64,000 nucleotides of DNA from Pyropia haitanensis (Eukaryota; Rhodophyta; Bangiophyceae; Bangiales; Bangiaceae): assembly GCA_008729055.1 (NCBI GenBank), contig SDUX01000001.1, positions 1,780,319 through 1,844,318 of the forward strand. Reading direction: 5' to 3'. The position numbers and the translations under genes were made by a program. Under the pieces are notes generated by a model. The model had not been told where the DNA came from and ran no database searches. It saw only the letters and a program-made list of their open reading frames with translations. The stretch's first letter is position 1, and the number at the start of each line of letters is the position of its first letter. Positions 33,644 through 44,500 of this stretch are shown here, one piece after another.

Positions 33644-34332
33644 GCGCTGACCGCCGGGGGGGGGGCGACGCGGCGGCGCCCGCGGCCGGCGCGGCGGCGG
33701 CCGCGGCGGCGGCCGCCGCCTCCACTCCCGACACGGGGTTGGGGGCGGCGGCGGCGGCGGCGGCGCCGGCCGGCGCGGCGACGGTGAGCTTCCCCAAGGG
33801 CTTTGGCAGCAGCAGCAGCAAGCCGAGCAGCCGGCCGCGCCCGAGCGGCAGCACCAGCACCACCGGCAGCGGCAGCAGGGGCTCTGCCGCAGCCGCCGGC
33901 GGCCTGGCCGCCTCCGTGTCGGTCCCGTCGGTGGCGGCGCCGCGGCCGGCGGCGGCGGCGGCGGCGCGGCCGCCCGACCGGCCGGGCGGCGCGGGCGGCG
34001 GCGGCGACGGCCAGTCGCTGCTGGGGCGGATGAACTCGGCGGCGTCGCGGTTTGGGGTGGGCGGCGGCGGCACTGGCGGTGGTGGTGGTGGTGGTGGTGG
34101 TGGTGGCGGCGGTGGTGGCGGCGGTGGCGGCGGCACGGGCGCCGTCGGCGGCAGTGGCGGCGGCGGCGGTGGTGGCGGCGGCGGCCGTGACGGCACGCGG
34201 CGGCGGGCGGGGGCGCCCGCCAAGGCGGTGCTCGCCGACGGCGGCGACCGGGCAAACGTCAAGGCGCGGGCGCCGCGGAGTATGGTGCGCGGGCGGTCGC
34301 TGGCCAACCTGTTTGCCAAGAGCTCCGCGTGA
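32380..34332 (+). CDS. hypothetical low-complexity protein with a basic motif and coiled coil
   Basis: No family was recognised. Coding character is visible in four islands spread over three frames. The first is MHARGVMGAGGELSMHERQ from ATG 32380. The second is a strongly basic island, QRYKKVRKRRVTKRANGEVV, followed by TRVYTVLVPVDADGN. The third is a charged helical segment that includes AYVAVLHAAIDGLTADLAAA and VRFYEESERKAA. The C-terminus is SLLGRMNSAASRFGVGG and ends in GRSLANLFAKSSA before TGA 34330-34332. Frames change at G run 32520-32535, in the C runs 33140-33240 and at G run 33656-33665. A (GGC)n tract of about 22 repeats (32677-32741) encodes poly-Gly. The basic island could be a nuclear localisation or nucleic-acid-binding segment; that is inference. 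Confidence 0.55.
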
Positions 34333-34655
34333 GCGGCCACGGGCGGGGGGCGGCGGGCTGGGGGCGGCCGGCCGGGCGGGGCGCGCCGTGTCCCAGGCAC
34401 ACGCCTGGGTGGCGCGTGCAGGGCGCGACTCGGGCCACCACTGTTGCGGCCGCCGCTTCGGATGGCGCGACGCTGCCGCGAGGGTGCTGGTGGTCCTTTC
34501 TTTGTGTTTTTTTTTTTTTTTTTCCGTTGCTTGCACCATGCTTCCTTCCTGTTTTGTTGTTGAGGCGTCCAACTCGCGGTCGCAGTGTCTGTCGGGCACC
34601 CAGCATGGCAGCGAGCAGCACGACCGAGCCCCCCGGCCGCACGCGGGGAGCCCAG
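34333..34655. other. convergent spacer with T tract
   Basis: This 323-bp tail-to-tail spacer has a run of about 15 T at 34508-34522 and a less GC-rich second half. It probably contains both 3' UTRs. Confidence 0.45.
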
Positions 34656-35900
34656 TCACTGCCCGTTGCCCTTCTCCGCCGCGGCCCGCTGTTCCGCGTC
34701 GACCCCCCGGTCCCGGAACAAAAACAGCGAGCACCCCGACGGCACCAGGTGCCGGCCGAGGATGCCCATAAACGCGTCGGCCGTGTCCGGCCCGTCCACG
34801 ACCATCCGCTCCTTGACGTCCCGGCTGACGTCCACCACCACCACCGTCGAGCGGAGGAGCGCGAGCGCGCGCGCGTCGAGCAGCGCCAGCACCCGCGCGG
34901 GGGTGCCCACCGCCAGCGGCACGTGGCCGAGCGACGACCCGGCGGCGGCCTCGAGCGTGGCCGTATTCTCCTCCAGCTTGATGTGCTTGGAGAAGAGCTT
35001 GGCCACCGGCGGCGGCGGGTGGGCGCCCGCCGCGGTGAGCGGCCGGAGGTGCCGGCCAAACGCGGTCGCCTTGACCGCCGACAGCGTCAGGACGAGGACC
35101 TTGACCGCCGCCGCCGTCGGCGGCACCTTGGCCGCCGCCCGGTGCCGCGCCTTTTGTACCGCCCGCACCGCCGGGTAGCGCGCGTCCACGACGGCGGCGA
35201 CACTGGCGAGCGCCACCGGCGCGGGCACCACCGCGACGCGGTCGGCGGGGAGGCGGCCGACGGCGGCCACCTCCTTGGCGGGCGGCTCCGCCCCCGGCAG
35301 CTGGTTCCGCGCCCACCGCGCGTGGGCGGCGCGGAGGAACTCGGCGGGGTTGGTGTACAGCGGGCCGTCGACGGCGGCGCGCTCGGCAACGTGCGCGGCG
35401 AGGCGGGCGACGCGGCCGGGCGGCGGGTTGGCCTTGCGCGCGGCCTTGCGCGCGGCCTTGCGCGCCGCGCCCGCCGCGGCGGCCGCCGCCGCCGCCGCCG
35501 CGCCCGCCGTCGGCAGGTCGAGGTTGTCGACAAGGTCGTCGCCGCCGCTGGCGCGGCGGCGCGCCGCCGCCGCCGCCGCCGCCGCTTCCGCGTCGCGCGC
35601 CCGCGCCGCCGCCCGCCGTTCCTTGGCGGCTAGGTGCCGCTTGCCGCCACGGCCACGCGGCTTTTTGGCCGCCTCTTCCACCGCGGCGGCCGCGGTGGTG
35701 GCGCCCCCACCGCCGCCGCCGCCGCCGCCGCCACCCCCCGCACCGTCACCGCCGGCCGCGGCGGGCGGCGGGTCCCCCCCCCTGGAGCGCCGCCGCGGCC
35801 CGCCGCGGCGGCGCCGGCAGCACGAGCAGCGGCGCGTGCGGCAGCGCCGCGGGCGACGCGCGCCTTTTTTGCCGGGGGGGGGCGCCCGCCGCCGCGGCGT

Positions 35901-35934
<34 letters not shown>

Positions 35935-36123
35935 CGCGGCCGCGGCGGCGGCGGCAGGCGCCGCGGGCGTACCGCCCGCCGGGGTAGGGGGCGGCGGGGA
36001 CCCCCCCCGCGGCGGCGGCGCCAGTGGCGGCGACCGCGGCGGCGGCGGCGCGTCTGGCTCGCGGCCGCGGCGCTTCTTCGTGGACGCCCGCCGCGCCGCC
36101 GCCGGCGGTGGCGCCGCCGCCAT
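34656..36123 (-). CDS. CMSS1: CMSS1/Cms1-like ribosome biogenesis protein
   Basis: This resembles the Cms1/CMSS1 family, a degenerate DEAD-helicase-like fold associated with the small-subunit processome in the nucleolus. Family landmarks are KVLVLTLSAVKATAFGRHL, VAKLFSKHIKLEENTATLE, HVPLAVGTPARVLALLDA, LLRSTVVVVDVSRDVKERM and a C-terminal FMGILGRHLVPSGCSLFLF. The basic Lys/Arg/Ala-rich N-terminal half includes ASTKKRRGREPDA and GKRHLAAKERRAAARARD. ATG 36123 is the first plausible start. One frame switch is needed at the C run 35774-35782, between the N-terminal island and the rest. The product would be about 490 residues versus roughly 280 for animal CMSS1, the extra being Ala/Gly/Arg inserts. 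It ends at TGA 34656. Confidence 0.75.
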
Positions 36124-36243
36124 GGCCGCCGCGGCCGGGTGGCGTGCAAGCGCCGCCGCCGCGGCAAGCGGTGGCACCAGCGGCCGCCGCGGCTGCCGAC
36201 GGCGGCGCGCGGGCGGCCGCGCGGCGGCGCGGGTTGGCGGCAA

Positions 36244-36274
<31 letters not shown>

Positions 36275-37596
36275 CGCCGCGTGCCAGACGACCCGAGCGC
36301 CCGCGGCAGCCAGTCCTTGTCGCGGGTGCACTGGAACGGAAGCGGCAGCGGCGACGCTCTCTGCTCACCACGCCAGCAGGTTGGGGGGGGGGGGGGGGGG
36401 GGGTGAGTGGATGACGTGAGCAGCCAGGGCGCCGCGAACGACGGGCGAGCGCGTCGCCGGCGGGCGCGACGACGACGGCGACGCTCGACAGATTCCCTCT
36501 CCAAGTGTACAGCCCTTGTCCAAAAAAAAAAAATGTGCGGTTGGGAGCGCCGTCAAGAAGCAGCCAGCCAGAAAACAACCACTTTTCGGAAAGCTCTGAC
36601 GGTGGAAAGTACGTATGTCCTTGCGACACACTTTTGCCGTTGGATGTGGAGATCCTTCTGAAAAACGCACGCAGCGCTGTCTTGTGGGAGGATGGACACA
36701 AATGGCGCGGATCACGGGCGTCAGCGTATTTCAACAGGTTTGAAGAAAGTAGACCACGCGTGGCACCCTCTCTCGCGGTCGTGGCACGGGCAGGCACCCC
36801 GCTCGTGCCTGGCGTCTCTTCCTGTGCAGTGGTGCTGTATGGCACATCCCCCAAAAAGTATTCATCCGGGTGGACGCGTCTCCGACGGCACCTGAACGAG
36901 CTGGTTGCCCTCTGCACACACACACGCACTCGGCAATGTCGCGCGCGGCTGTGGCCGAGGGTGGCTGACCGGCAGCCGGCGAGCAAGCGCGGGTGCCGCC
37001 GCGGCCGCCGCGACCCGTGCTGCGGGCGCGCCCCATGCGGCGGCGGCAACGGCGACAGCGCCTGGGCGCTGCCGCCGTCGCCGCCGCCGCCACGGCCGCC
37101 ATCCGCCGCTGTCTGGGCGACACCACAGACGCTCCTGGCCGCAATGGAGGTGGCCCTCCCGACGGCGGGAGTGGCCGCCTGGACGCCGCCGCCGCGGCAA
37201 CCGCGGCGCGGGCGGCTCCTGCGGCGGCGCGACAGCGTCGGCGTCAGCCACGCCAGCGCCGACGGCTGGCGCGGGCGGGCGCACGCGACGGCGTCCAGCA
37301 CAGATCGCCAGCGTCCAGTCGTGCTTCGCGGTAGCCCTGACGAGGCGGGGAGCATAGCGGCGGGACACCGGTCTGCTAGGCGAGGCAACGATGGCAGTGC
37401 GGAGCGGTTCTACAAGCTTGAGGGTTTCGTTACCAACAACAAAAAGGGGTCATCGACCGCCCGTCGGCGAGGTGTTCAAGAAAACACACCACCGACAGGA
37501 TAGCATCGCGGGGCAACGTGGCCAGTCGTACCTACACAGGCCGCCCGCGACGGCAGCATCACCGCCACGCAGCGGCGCCCCAGTTCTCCACCCGGT
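36124..37596. other. spacer upstream of CMSS1 with a less GC-rich segment
   Basis: The stretch contains a G run near 36380-36402 and an A12 run near 36521. 36490-36950 has near-balanced composition and an open plus-strand frame with ordinary amino-acid use (for example KYVCPCDTLLPLDVEILL), but no recognisable domain or credible end. I leave it unannotated as a gene. Confidence 0.35.
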
Positions 37597-39519
37597 CTAC
37601 TGGTCACCCAGGCCGTACACCGGCGCGTACTTGGCCCGCAGGAACGCCACGTACCCGTCCACGTCCAGCGGGCGCCCCGTGACGGCAACCAGGAGCTCGT
37701 CGGGGGACGCGTACAGGCTGCCGACCGAGTGGACCTTCTCCCTCAGCCACTCCCGCAGCGGCTGGAACTCTCCCCGCTCCACCATCCCGTCCAGGTCAGG
37801 CAGGTCGGCACGCGCAGCGCCCAGCAGCTGCACCGCCATCATCGCCCCGATCGTGTACGAAGGGAAGTACCCAAACGCGAGCCCACTCCAGTGCACGTCC
37901 TGGAGGCAGCCCGACGCGTCGTCGGTCACCTCCACGCCCACGTACTCGCGCATCTTCTCAGCCCAGACGCGCGGGACGTCCGCAACCGCCAGGCTGCCAT
38001 CCATCAGCCCCGACTCAATGTCAAACCGCACGAAAATGTGCCCCGGGTAAGAGAGGCAGTCCGCATCGACACGGATCAGGCCGGGTGCCACACGGTTACG
38101 TGCCGCGTGCAGCATCTCAGGGGTGACGTCCGCCGTATGAGGAAAGTGCTCATGCATCAGCGGCGTGAGAAACGTGTGAAAGGCCTGGGACTGGCCAACG
38201 CAAAACTCCCACAGCAGCGACTGCGACTCGTGCACGCCCATGCTGAGCGGCTGGGACACTGGCAGGTCTTCGTACGCGGCGTTGCGGCCTTGTTCATAGA
38301 GCGCGTGACCGACCTGCAGCAGAAACGAGGCAGAAAATGAAACGAGTACAGCGCGTAATGAGAGGGAGAAAAGGTAAGGCGAGAGGCATGTCAGCAATGG
38401 CACTTGCACAAAAAACGGGCAGACTACCCCCTCCCATCTGTGGGCCCTGACAGTCGCTACCAGGATACCAAGCCCCGCACTCACCTCATGGACAGTCCCC
38501 GACACGCCCTCCCAAGGGTTCTCCGTCGAATAGCGAGTGGTGATTCGCACGTCCGTCGGCCCCGGTCCGCCCGTGAATGGATGGACAGCCACGTCCAGCC
38601 GGCCCTTGCCAAAGTCAAAGCCCATCGCGGTCGCGACCGCCTTGGACAGCGCCGCCTGGCGGCCCACCTCCCACTCGGGACCGCCGTCCAGGTAGGCAGG
38701 CACATCCGGCGGGGTACCCGCCGCGACTTCGTCGAGCAGCGCCTTCACCCGCGGCTTGAGCGCATCAAACACCTCAGCGACGCGGGCGGCGGTCATGCCC
38801 CGCTCAAACGTGTCCAGGCACGCGTCGTAGGGGCGGTCGGCCAGCGCCGGCCGGGACGTGACGGCCGCCTCCTTGGCCGTCGCGACGAGGCGCTCGAGCA
38901 TGGGCGCAAACGCCGCCCAGTCGTTGGCCTTGCGGGCAGCCACCCACGCGGCGTGTGCCTCGGCCTGCAGCGCGGCCATGCGGCCGGCCAGCTCCCGCGA
39001 CGTCCGCCGCGTCAGGTCGTACGACCGCCGCGAGTCCCGCAGCACCGCCCGCTCATACGCGTTGAGGGAGGCCCCGTCGCCGCCGCCGTCGGCAGCGGCC
39101 AGCGCCGCCTCGACAGCGTCAAGCGCGGCACCCAACGCGGGCTCCGTCTGCTTGTCGTGCACGCACGCAGCGAGGGCGGCCTTTTGGGCGCCCCGCGCGC
39201 TCGCCGACCCCGCCGGCATCATCGTCTGCTCGTCCCAGTCCAGGAGGCCCATCGCACCCTCCAGGCGAGAGATCTCCCGCACCCGCTCGCATACCGCCTC
39301 GTACAGCGGCCGGACGCTGTCAAAGCCGGCAGCGGCTGCCGCCGGAGAGGCCGTCGTCATGTTGATGGTGCCAGCAGCGCGAGCCGACCGTGGGGACACC
39401 AGCCGCGACGGACGACAGGGCCGGGTGGACGACAGCCGCAACGAGAAGGTCGGCCGGGGGATGAGGACGCGCAAGCCGCCGGAGGTCGCAGGGAGCAGAA
39501 ACGCCAGGGAGGAGGACAT
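37597..39519 (-). CDS. M32-family metallocarboxypeptidase (carboxypeptidase Taq type), two exons
   Basis: A zinc carboxypeptidase that trims C-terminal residues from peptides. Exons (minus strand) are 39519-38485 and 38313-37597, giving 583 residues. The intron 38484-38314 starts gtgagt and ends ctgcag. Splicing creates the metal-binding HEVGH motif exactly at the junction (His344-Glu345 / Val346-Gly-His348) within GTVHEVGHALYEQG. The M32 partner motif GVHESQSLLWE follows downstream, then PALADRPYD-type N-terminal helices, and FGYFPSYTIGAMMAVQL near the C-terminus. The first 53 residues are Ser/Arg/Leu-rich without acids, a likely organelle transit peptide. A second in-frame ATG at 39360 (MTTASPAAAA) would give a 530-residue cytosolic form close to the usual family length. 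The frame is unbroken. Physiological substrate is unknown. Confidence 0.9.
   Translation of the reverse strand: MSSSLAFLLPATSGGLRVLIPRPTFSLRLSSTRPCRPSRLVSPRSARAAGTINMTTASPAAAAAGFDSVRPLYEAVCERVREISRLEGAMGLLDWDEQTMMPAGSASARGAQKAALAACVHDKQTEPALGAALDAVEAALAAADGGGDGASLNAYERAVLRDSRRSYDLTRRTSRELAGRMAALQAEAHAAWVAARKANDWAAFAPMLERLVATAKEAAVTSRPALADRPYDACLDTFERGMTAARVAEVFDALKPRVKALLDEVAAGTPPDVPAYLDGGPEWEVGRQAALSKAVATAMGFDFGKGRLDVAVHPFTGGPGPTDVRITTRYSTENPWEGVSGTVHEVSAGLGILVATVRAHRWEGVVCPFFVQVPLLTCLSPYLFSLSLRAVLVSFSASFLLQVGHALYEQGRNAAYEDLPVSQPLSMGVHESQSLLWEFCVGQSQAFHTFLTPLMHEHFPHTADVTPEMLHAARNRVAPGLIRVDADCLSYPGHIFVRFDIESGLMDGSLAVADVPRVWAEKMREYVGVEVTDDASGCLQDVHWSGLAFGYFPSYTIGAMMAVQLLGAARADLPDLDGMVERGEFQPLREWLREKVHSVGSLYASPDELLVAVTGRPLDVDGYVAFLRAKYAPVYGLGDQ
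38314..38484 (-). other. stop-free 171-bp intron inside the HExxH codons
   Basis: The length is 57 codons and the intron contains no in-frame stop, so its retention would keep the frame but split the catalytic motif. The donor is gag|gtgagt, and the acceptor, ctgctgcag|gtc, follows a pyrimidine-rich stretch. Confidence 0.88.
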
Positions 39520-40130
39520 CGTGTCCAGTGTGTGCCGACGATTGCCACGCGGTGGACATGGTGGTGCGCTGGCCTGGCGCACGACTGTCAGGGTAATATC
39601 TGTCGCCACACCGAAAAGTGGTTCAGTCGCGGCAATTGTGGTGCGCGCCCTCGGCAATCCGCGCGCACTTCGAGCGCGCGCTTGGGAGCGCGCATCCACA
39701 CCCGCCACCCCCTCCAACCGCCCTCAAACCCATGCTCTCCAGCTCCCTGACTACGACAACACCACGGGCTCTTCTGCCTGCCGCGGTGTCGTGCCGGCTT
39801 GCCGGCCTGTGCTTTGGGAAGCAGGCCTCTCTGGTGGTGGTTCCATTTTCGGGGTGTCGTTCGCGGGCCTGTGGTGCTGAGCCGCGCGAGCCGCGTCGGC
39901 CCGCGACAGTGGCGACTGTGCCGACCACTGCGCGCCACTGTGCGGCGGAGCGGCGCGCGTGCGCGGCGGAGCGCTGGCCACCTCTGGGTGGCGGAGGAAA
40001 TCCACATCCCTGAACAACCCCTGGGATCTCCTCCACGTCGCTGGCCACTCTTTCCCCTGCTTGCCGTGCCCGGTCTTGTCCCGCCGTCCCCGCCGTTGTA
40101 CGGTTCTGCTTGGCCTGACCGCCGCTTGGG
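39520..40130. promoter_or_regulatory. divergent promoter region M32 peptidase / RHL1
   Basis: This 611-bp head-to-head spacer has moderate GC. A gcgcgc-rich patch with partial dyad symmetry occurs near 39655-39700. No TATA box was recognised. Confidence 0.4.
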
Positions 40131-41086
40131 ATGGCGCCGAAGCGCAAGCCACCCCGCCAAAAAACGACTGCGGAGCTCACCGTCGAACGCCTGCGCGGGG
40201 TCTGTGCGGCCACCCTCCTGGCGGCTGACCCGCCCTCGTTGCCGCCCGAGGCGGAGGCGTCGCCGCCCGCCTCGCCCGCCTCTGGGGGGTCCACGCCGCG
40301 CCCCCCGCCGCCCCCCCGTGAAGTGCCCCCCCCCTCCCCGGGGTGCCCCGCGCCCTGGCCCGCTGTGACGGCGCGGATATCGTCAAGCGCGCGGTCGGCC
40401 GGCGGTCGCGCTACCTCTTCCTCCTCCCCGGCGGGCTGTCCATCACGGCGGGCGCGCGCATCGGGCAGCTGTCGTGCCTCGACACCCCCACCCCGGTGCT
40501 GTACATTGAGTTTGGGCCCGCCGCGTGGGGCGGCAACGAGGTCGGCCGCCTCAAGTGCTGGGGCGTCCACTTTTACCCGCGCAACGCGGTGCTGACGCTC
40601 CGCGGTGGCGGCAAGGCCGCCGTGTGTGAGGACGTGATGGAGACGGTGGTGGTGTTTGGGGAGTGGGCCTGGGTCGGCGGCGCCGCGGCCAACCCGTCGG
40701 AGGAGGTGCTACCGCTGCCCGAGGGCCTCGCCGAGGTTGTGGGCGAGGGGGGGGGGGCGGACATTTGGCCCAAGGGCGGCGCCGACGCTGCGCGCGGTCG
40801 GGCCGATGCGGCCGGCGGTCGGGGGGGGCGGCCCAAGCGCGCCGCTGAAGCCGAGGCCATTTGCCTGGATGGGGAAGAGGAGGCAGAGGCAGAGGAGGCG
40901 GCGGCGTACGAGGAGGGGCTGGCCGGCGTGGCGGAGGGGGCGGATCCCCCCGCGCGCCGGACGTCGACGCGGAAGCGCGCGCGTCATGCGGACGACATTG
41001 ACGACTATGGCGCGTACGTTGGGAGTGAAGAGGAGGGGAGGGGGATGGCGGCTGAGGACGAGGACAGCGACTTTGCTGTGGGCTGA
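40131..41086 (+). CDS. RHL1: RHL1-like topoisomerase VI accessory subunit
   Basis: This is similar to ROOT HAIRLESS 1 (HYP7), a DNA-binding partner of the plant topoisomerase VI complex that supports endoreduplication. Start ATG 40131 gives MAPKRKPPRQKTTAELTVE. After a Pro-rich linker comes the conserved core: ADIVKRAVGRRSRYLFLLPG, ARIGQLSCLDTPTPVLYIEF, GVHFYPRNAVLTLRGGGKAA, CEDVMETVVVFGEWAWVG and NPSEEVLPLPEGL. The tail is acidic with a possible SUMO-interacting EAICLDGEEE and a basic TSTRKRARH patch, fitting a nuclear protein. The N-terminal island and the core are in different frames, with the change at the C9 run 40326-40334. About 318 residues would result, similar to plant RHL1. Family assignment rests on the core motifs. 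Confidence 0.78.
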
Positions 41087-41552
41087 TGACGCGCGGTGGG
41101 GGCGGTCAGCGGCACGGGGCGGCGAGCCCCGGGGCGGACGGACGGGGCGGGAGAGGTGACAAGCACCGATGAGGGCCGGACAGGACGTACGTTGGGTCGC
41201 TGGCCGCAGCGAGCAGAGCCGGGAGGGCCGGGCGCGGGGAGGAGAGAGGCGTCGCAGGTGACACACAACCGTGCTGTGGTCGTACGGCGGCACCCGACGC
41301 CGACTTTGGTCGAAAATAGTCCCTTTTAAATTACACGTGTCGCATTTCGTTCGCGCACCAATTCTTCAAGACTACGTTTTCAAGAAATATACGGTGGTAC
41401 ACCACAACCGAACGCGTCCGTGACGCGTCCGCGTATTGTGGGGAGCGGGTTGGCGGCGTCCCGGCTCCCGCTGGCTACCGCGCCGTGCACGTCCTCTTCC
41501 CACAAGGACGAGCGGCGTGCCGTCGGGCTGGCGACCTCCTGCTGCCGCCACC
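41087..41552. promoter_or_regulatory. intergenic region RHL1 to DHX8
   Basis: This 466-bp region lies between tandem genes. An AT-richer patch at about 41310-41400, including cttttaaattacacg and a caagaaatatacgg stretch, is the best candidate core promoter for the helicase. The helicase start lies in a near-ideal Kozak context (gccgccaccatgg). Confidence 0.45.
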
Positions 41553-44500
41553 ATGGACGGGTTGCAAAAGCTGGAGCGACTGGCGCAGCTGTCGCAGATT
41601 ACCACGGCGCTGAAGCGCCACGTTGGCGTAGACGACACGGACGTGGCCGAGTTCCTGTTGGACATTGCCGTGGAGCACCCCGCCCTCGCCGCCTTCTCGG
41701 CCGCCGCCCGTGAGGCCACCCGCTCTGCCACCGGCGACGATGGCGGGCTCCCTCAGGAGCTGTTTGCTGACGTGCACAGCATTGTGCACAAGGCTGCGCG
41801 CAAGGCCCCCGCGCACCCGCCCTCTTCCTCGCTGGTGACAGACCCTGGCGACGGCGCCGCGCCGTTTGTGGTGGACCGCCGCCCTACTGATGCCAGGCGT
41901 GCCTCTGGGGGGCCCCCCCGTCGCAGCCGCTTTGGGGCGCTCCCGCCGCTGGGCTCGAGCAGCGGCCCCGCGACGGCGCTGGGCTCGAGCCGCGGCCTAG
42001 CCGACGCGCTGGCCGTGAATAGCGGGCCAGCCAGTCTGTTGGGCGCGAGCAGCGAGCCTGAGAACCTGCTCGGCTCTGGCATTGACGTGGCGGCGCTGGA
42101 GGTGTCGGACCGGGAGATGGTGGAGCGGCAGCGTGCGCTGGCCCGGCGTGCCGCCCGTGGTGGGGGCATGGGCGGCGGGGCCATGCCTGCTGGGGATGGG
42201 CGGGACGCCGCTCCCCGGCGGCACCGCATTGCGGATACGGAGCAGTGGGAGCTGACGCAGCTGGTGAACAGCGGCGTCCTCAGCGTAGCGGACGTACGGC
42301 GGGCGTCTGCGGCGGCCACCTCCCACCGGCACCGACCAACGGGGGCGGGGGACGACGCGCCCGGCGGTGCGGCTGCAGCTGCTGCTTTGGTAGACGAGGA
42401 AGAGGAGGAGCTGCTCAGCGGGGCGGTGGATGTGGAGGAGCCGACGGAGGAGCCAGAAATCGACCTGAATGAGGCTGAGCCGGCCTTTCTCCGTCGCCAC
42501 ACCGACACATTTGGTGGCGGAGGGGGTGGTGGTGGCGGTGGCCCGTCGTACGCTCGGGCACAGCCGCTGTCTCCGGTACGGGTGGTGAAGAACCCTGACG
42601 GCTCCCTCCAGCGGGCGGCCATGACGCAGTCGGCGCTGGCCAAGGAGCGGCGGGAGATGCGAGAGGCCCAGCGCTCCGCCGCCGAGTCTGCCGCCGTCAC
42701 GGAGGCCAATCCTGAGTTTGGACCAGACCTGAACCGCGCGTGGGAGGACCCCGTCGCTGCTCCCGGCACCCGCCATGTGGCAGCCGAGCTGCGGGGCGTC
42801 GGGTCGGCGGCGGCGGGCGACGACGTGCCCGAGTGGAAGCGCCTGGCAATGGGCTCGGCCCCCTCTTTTGGTTTTGCCACCAAGGATGCCGTGCCGATGC
42901 GGGAACAGCGGGCGAGCTTGCCTATTGCGCGGCTCAAGGACGAGCTGCTGGGCGCCATTGACGCCAATGATGTGCTGGTGGTTATCGGGGAGACGGGCTC
43001 TGGCAAGACGACCCAGATGACTCAGTACTTGTACGAGGCGGGATTTGCGTCGGTGGCGTCCAACACGCGCATTGCTTGTACGCAGCCGAGGCGCGTGGCC
43101 GCCATGAGTGTGGCCAAGCGTGTGGCCGAGGAGGTGGGCTGTCGTGTGGGCGAGACAGTCGGCTACAGTATCCGCTTTGAAGACGAGACGACGCCGGACA
43201 CGGTCATCAAGTACATGACGGACGGCATGCTGCTGCGGGAGGCAATGGCGGACCCCAAGCTGCGCGCCTACACTGTCATCATTCTCGACGAGGCCCACGA
43301 GCGAACCATTGCGACTGACGTGCTGTTTGGGCTGCTCAAGACAGCTGTGAAGAAGCGGCGCGACCTGAAGCTGATTGTTACGTCTGCCACCTTGGACGCG
43401 GAGAAGTTTTCCGACTACTTTTATCAGTGTCCCATCTTCACCATCCCTGGCCGCACCTTTCCTGTGGAGATGCTCTACGCCCGCGAGGCGGAGCCCGACT
43501 ACCTGGACGCCGCGCTATTGACGGTCATGCAAATCCACTTGACGGAGCCGCCGGGGGACGTGCTGCTCTTCCTCACGGGCCAAGAGGAGATTGACACTGC
43601 AGCTGAGATCCTGTTTGAGCGTGTCAAGTCCCTGGGTCGCCACGTGCCCGACCTGCACATCCTGCCCGTCTACTCCTCCCTGCCCTCTGAAATGCAGACC
43701 AAGGTGTTTGAGCCGGCGCCACCTGGCTCACGCAAGGTTGTCCTGGCCACAAACATTGCCGAGGCGTCGCTGACTATTGACGGCATCTACTATGTCGTGG
43801 ACCCTGGCTTTGCCAAGCAAAAGGTGTACAACCCCAAACTGGGCATGGACTCGCTCATTGTCGCGCCCGTGTCTCAGGCGTCTGCTCGTCAACGAGCGGG
43901 GCGTGCGGGGCGGACGGGGCCAGGCAAGTGCTTCCGCCTCTACACCGAGTCTGCGTATCAGAATGAGATGCTGCCGTCATCAGTCCCTGAGCTGCAGCGG
44001 AGCAACCTTGCCACCACGGTCCTGACGCTCAAGGCGCTCGGTGTGGGCGACCTGCTGCACTTTGACTTCATGGACGCGCCCCCGCCACAGCACCTTATTG
44101 CTGCCATGGAGACACTCTACGCCCTAGGTGCGCTTGACGACGAGGGCCTCCTAACCCCGCTGGGCCGCAAGATGGGCGAGTTTCCGCTGGAGCCTCCCCT
44201 AGCCAAGATGCTGCTGGCATCTGTGCAGCTGAGCTGCTCAGAAGAGGTCCTCACCATCGTGGCGATGCTCTCTGTGCAAAATGTGTTCTACCGCCCGAAG
44301 GAGAAGCAGGCCGCGGCGGACGCGCGCAAGGCGCGCTTTCATCAGCCGGAAGGCGACCACCTGACCCTCTTGGCTGTCTTCAATGCATGGAAGGCCACCC
44401 GCTACTCGAGCGCATGGTGCTATGAGAACTTTGTGCAGGCGCGGTCGCTCAAGCGCGCCCAGGACGTGAGGAAGCAGCTAATCACCATCATGGACCGTTA

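Noticed and set aside
36505..37503. 332-codon plus-strand ORF downstream of CMSS1's start
   Set aside because: The first 130 residues have normal composition, but there is no recognisable domain, and the second half is low complexity. It might be part of a real exon, but I cannot support it.
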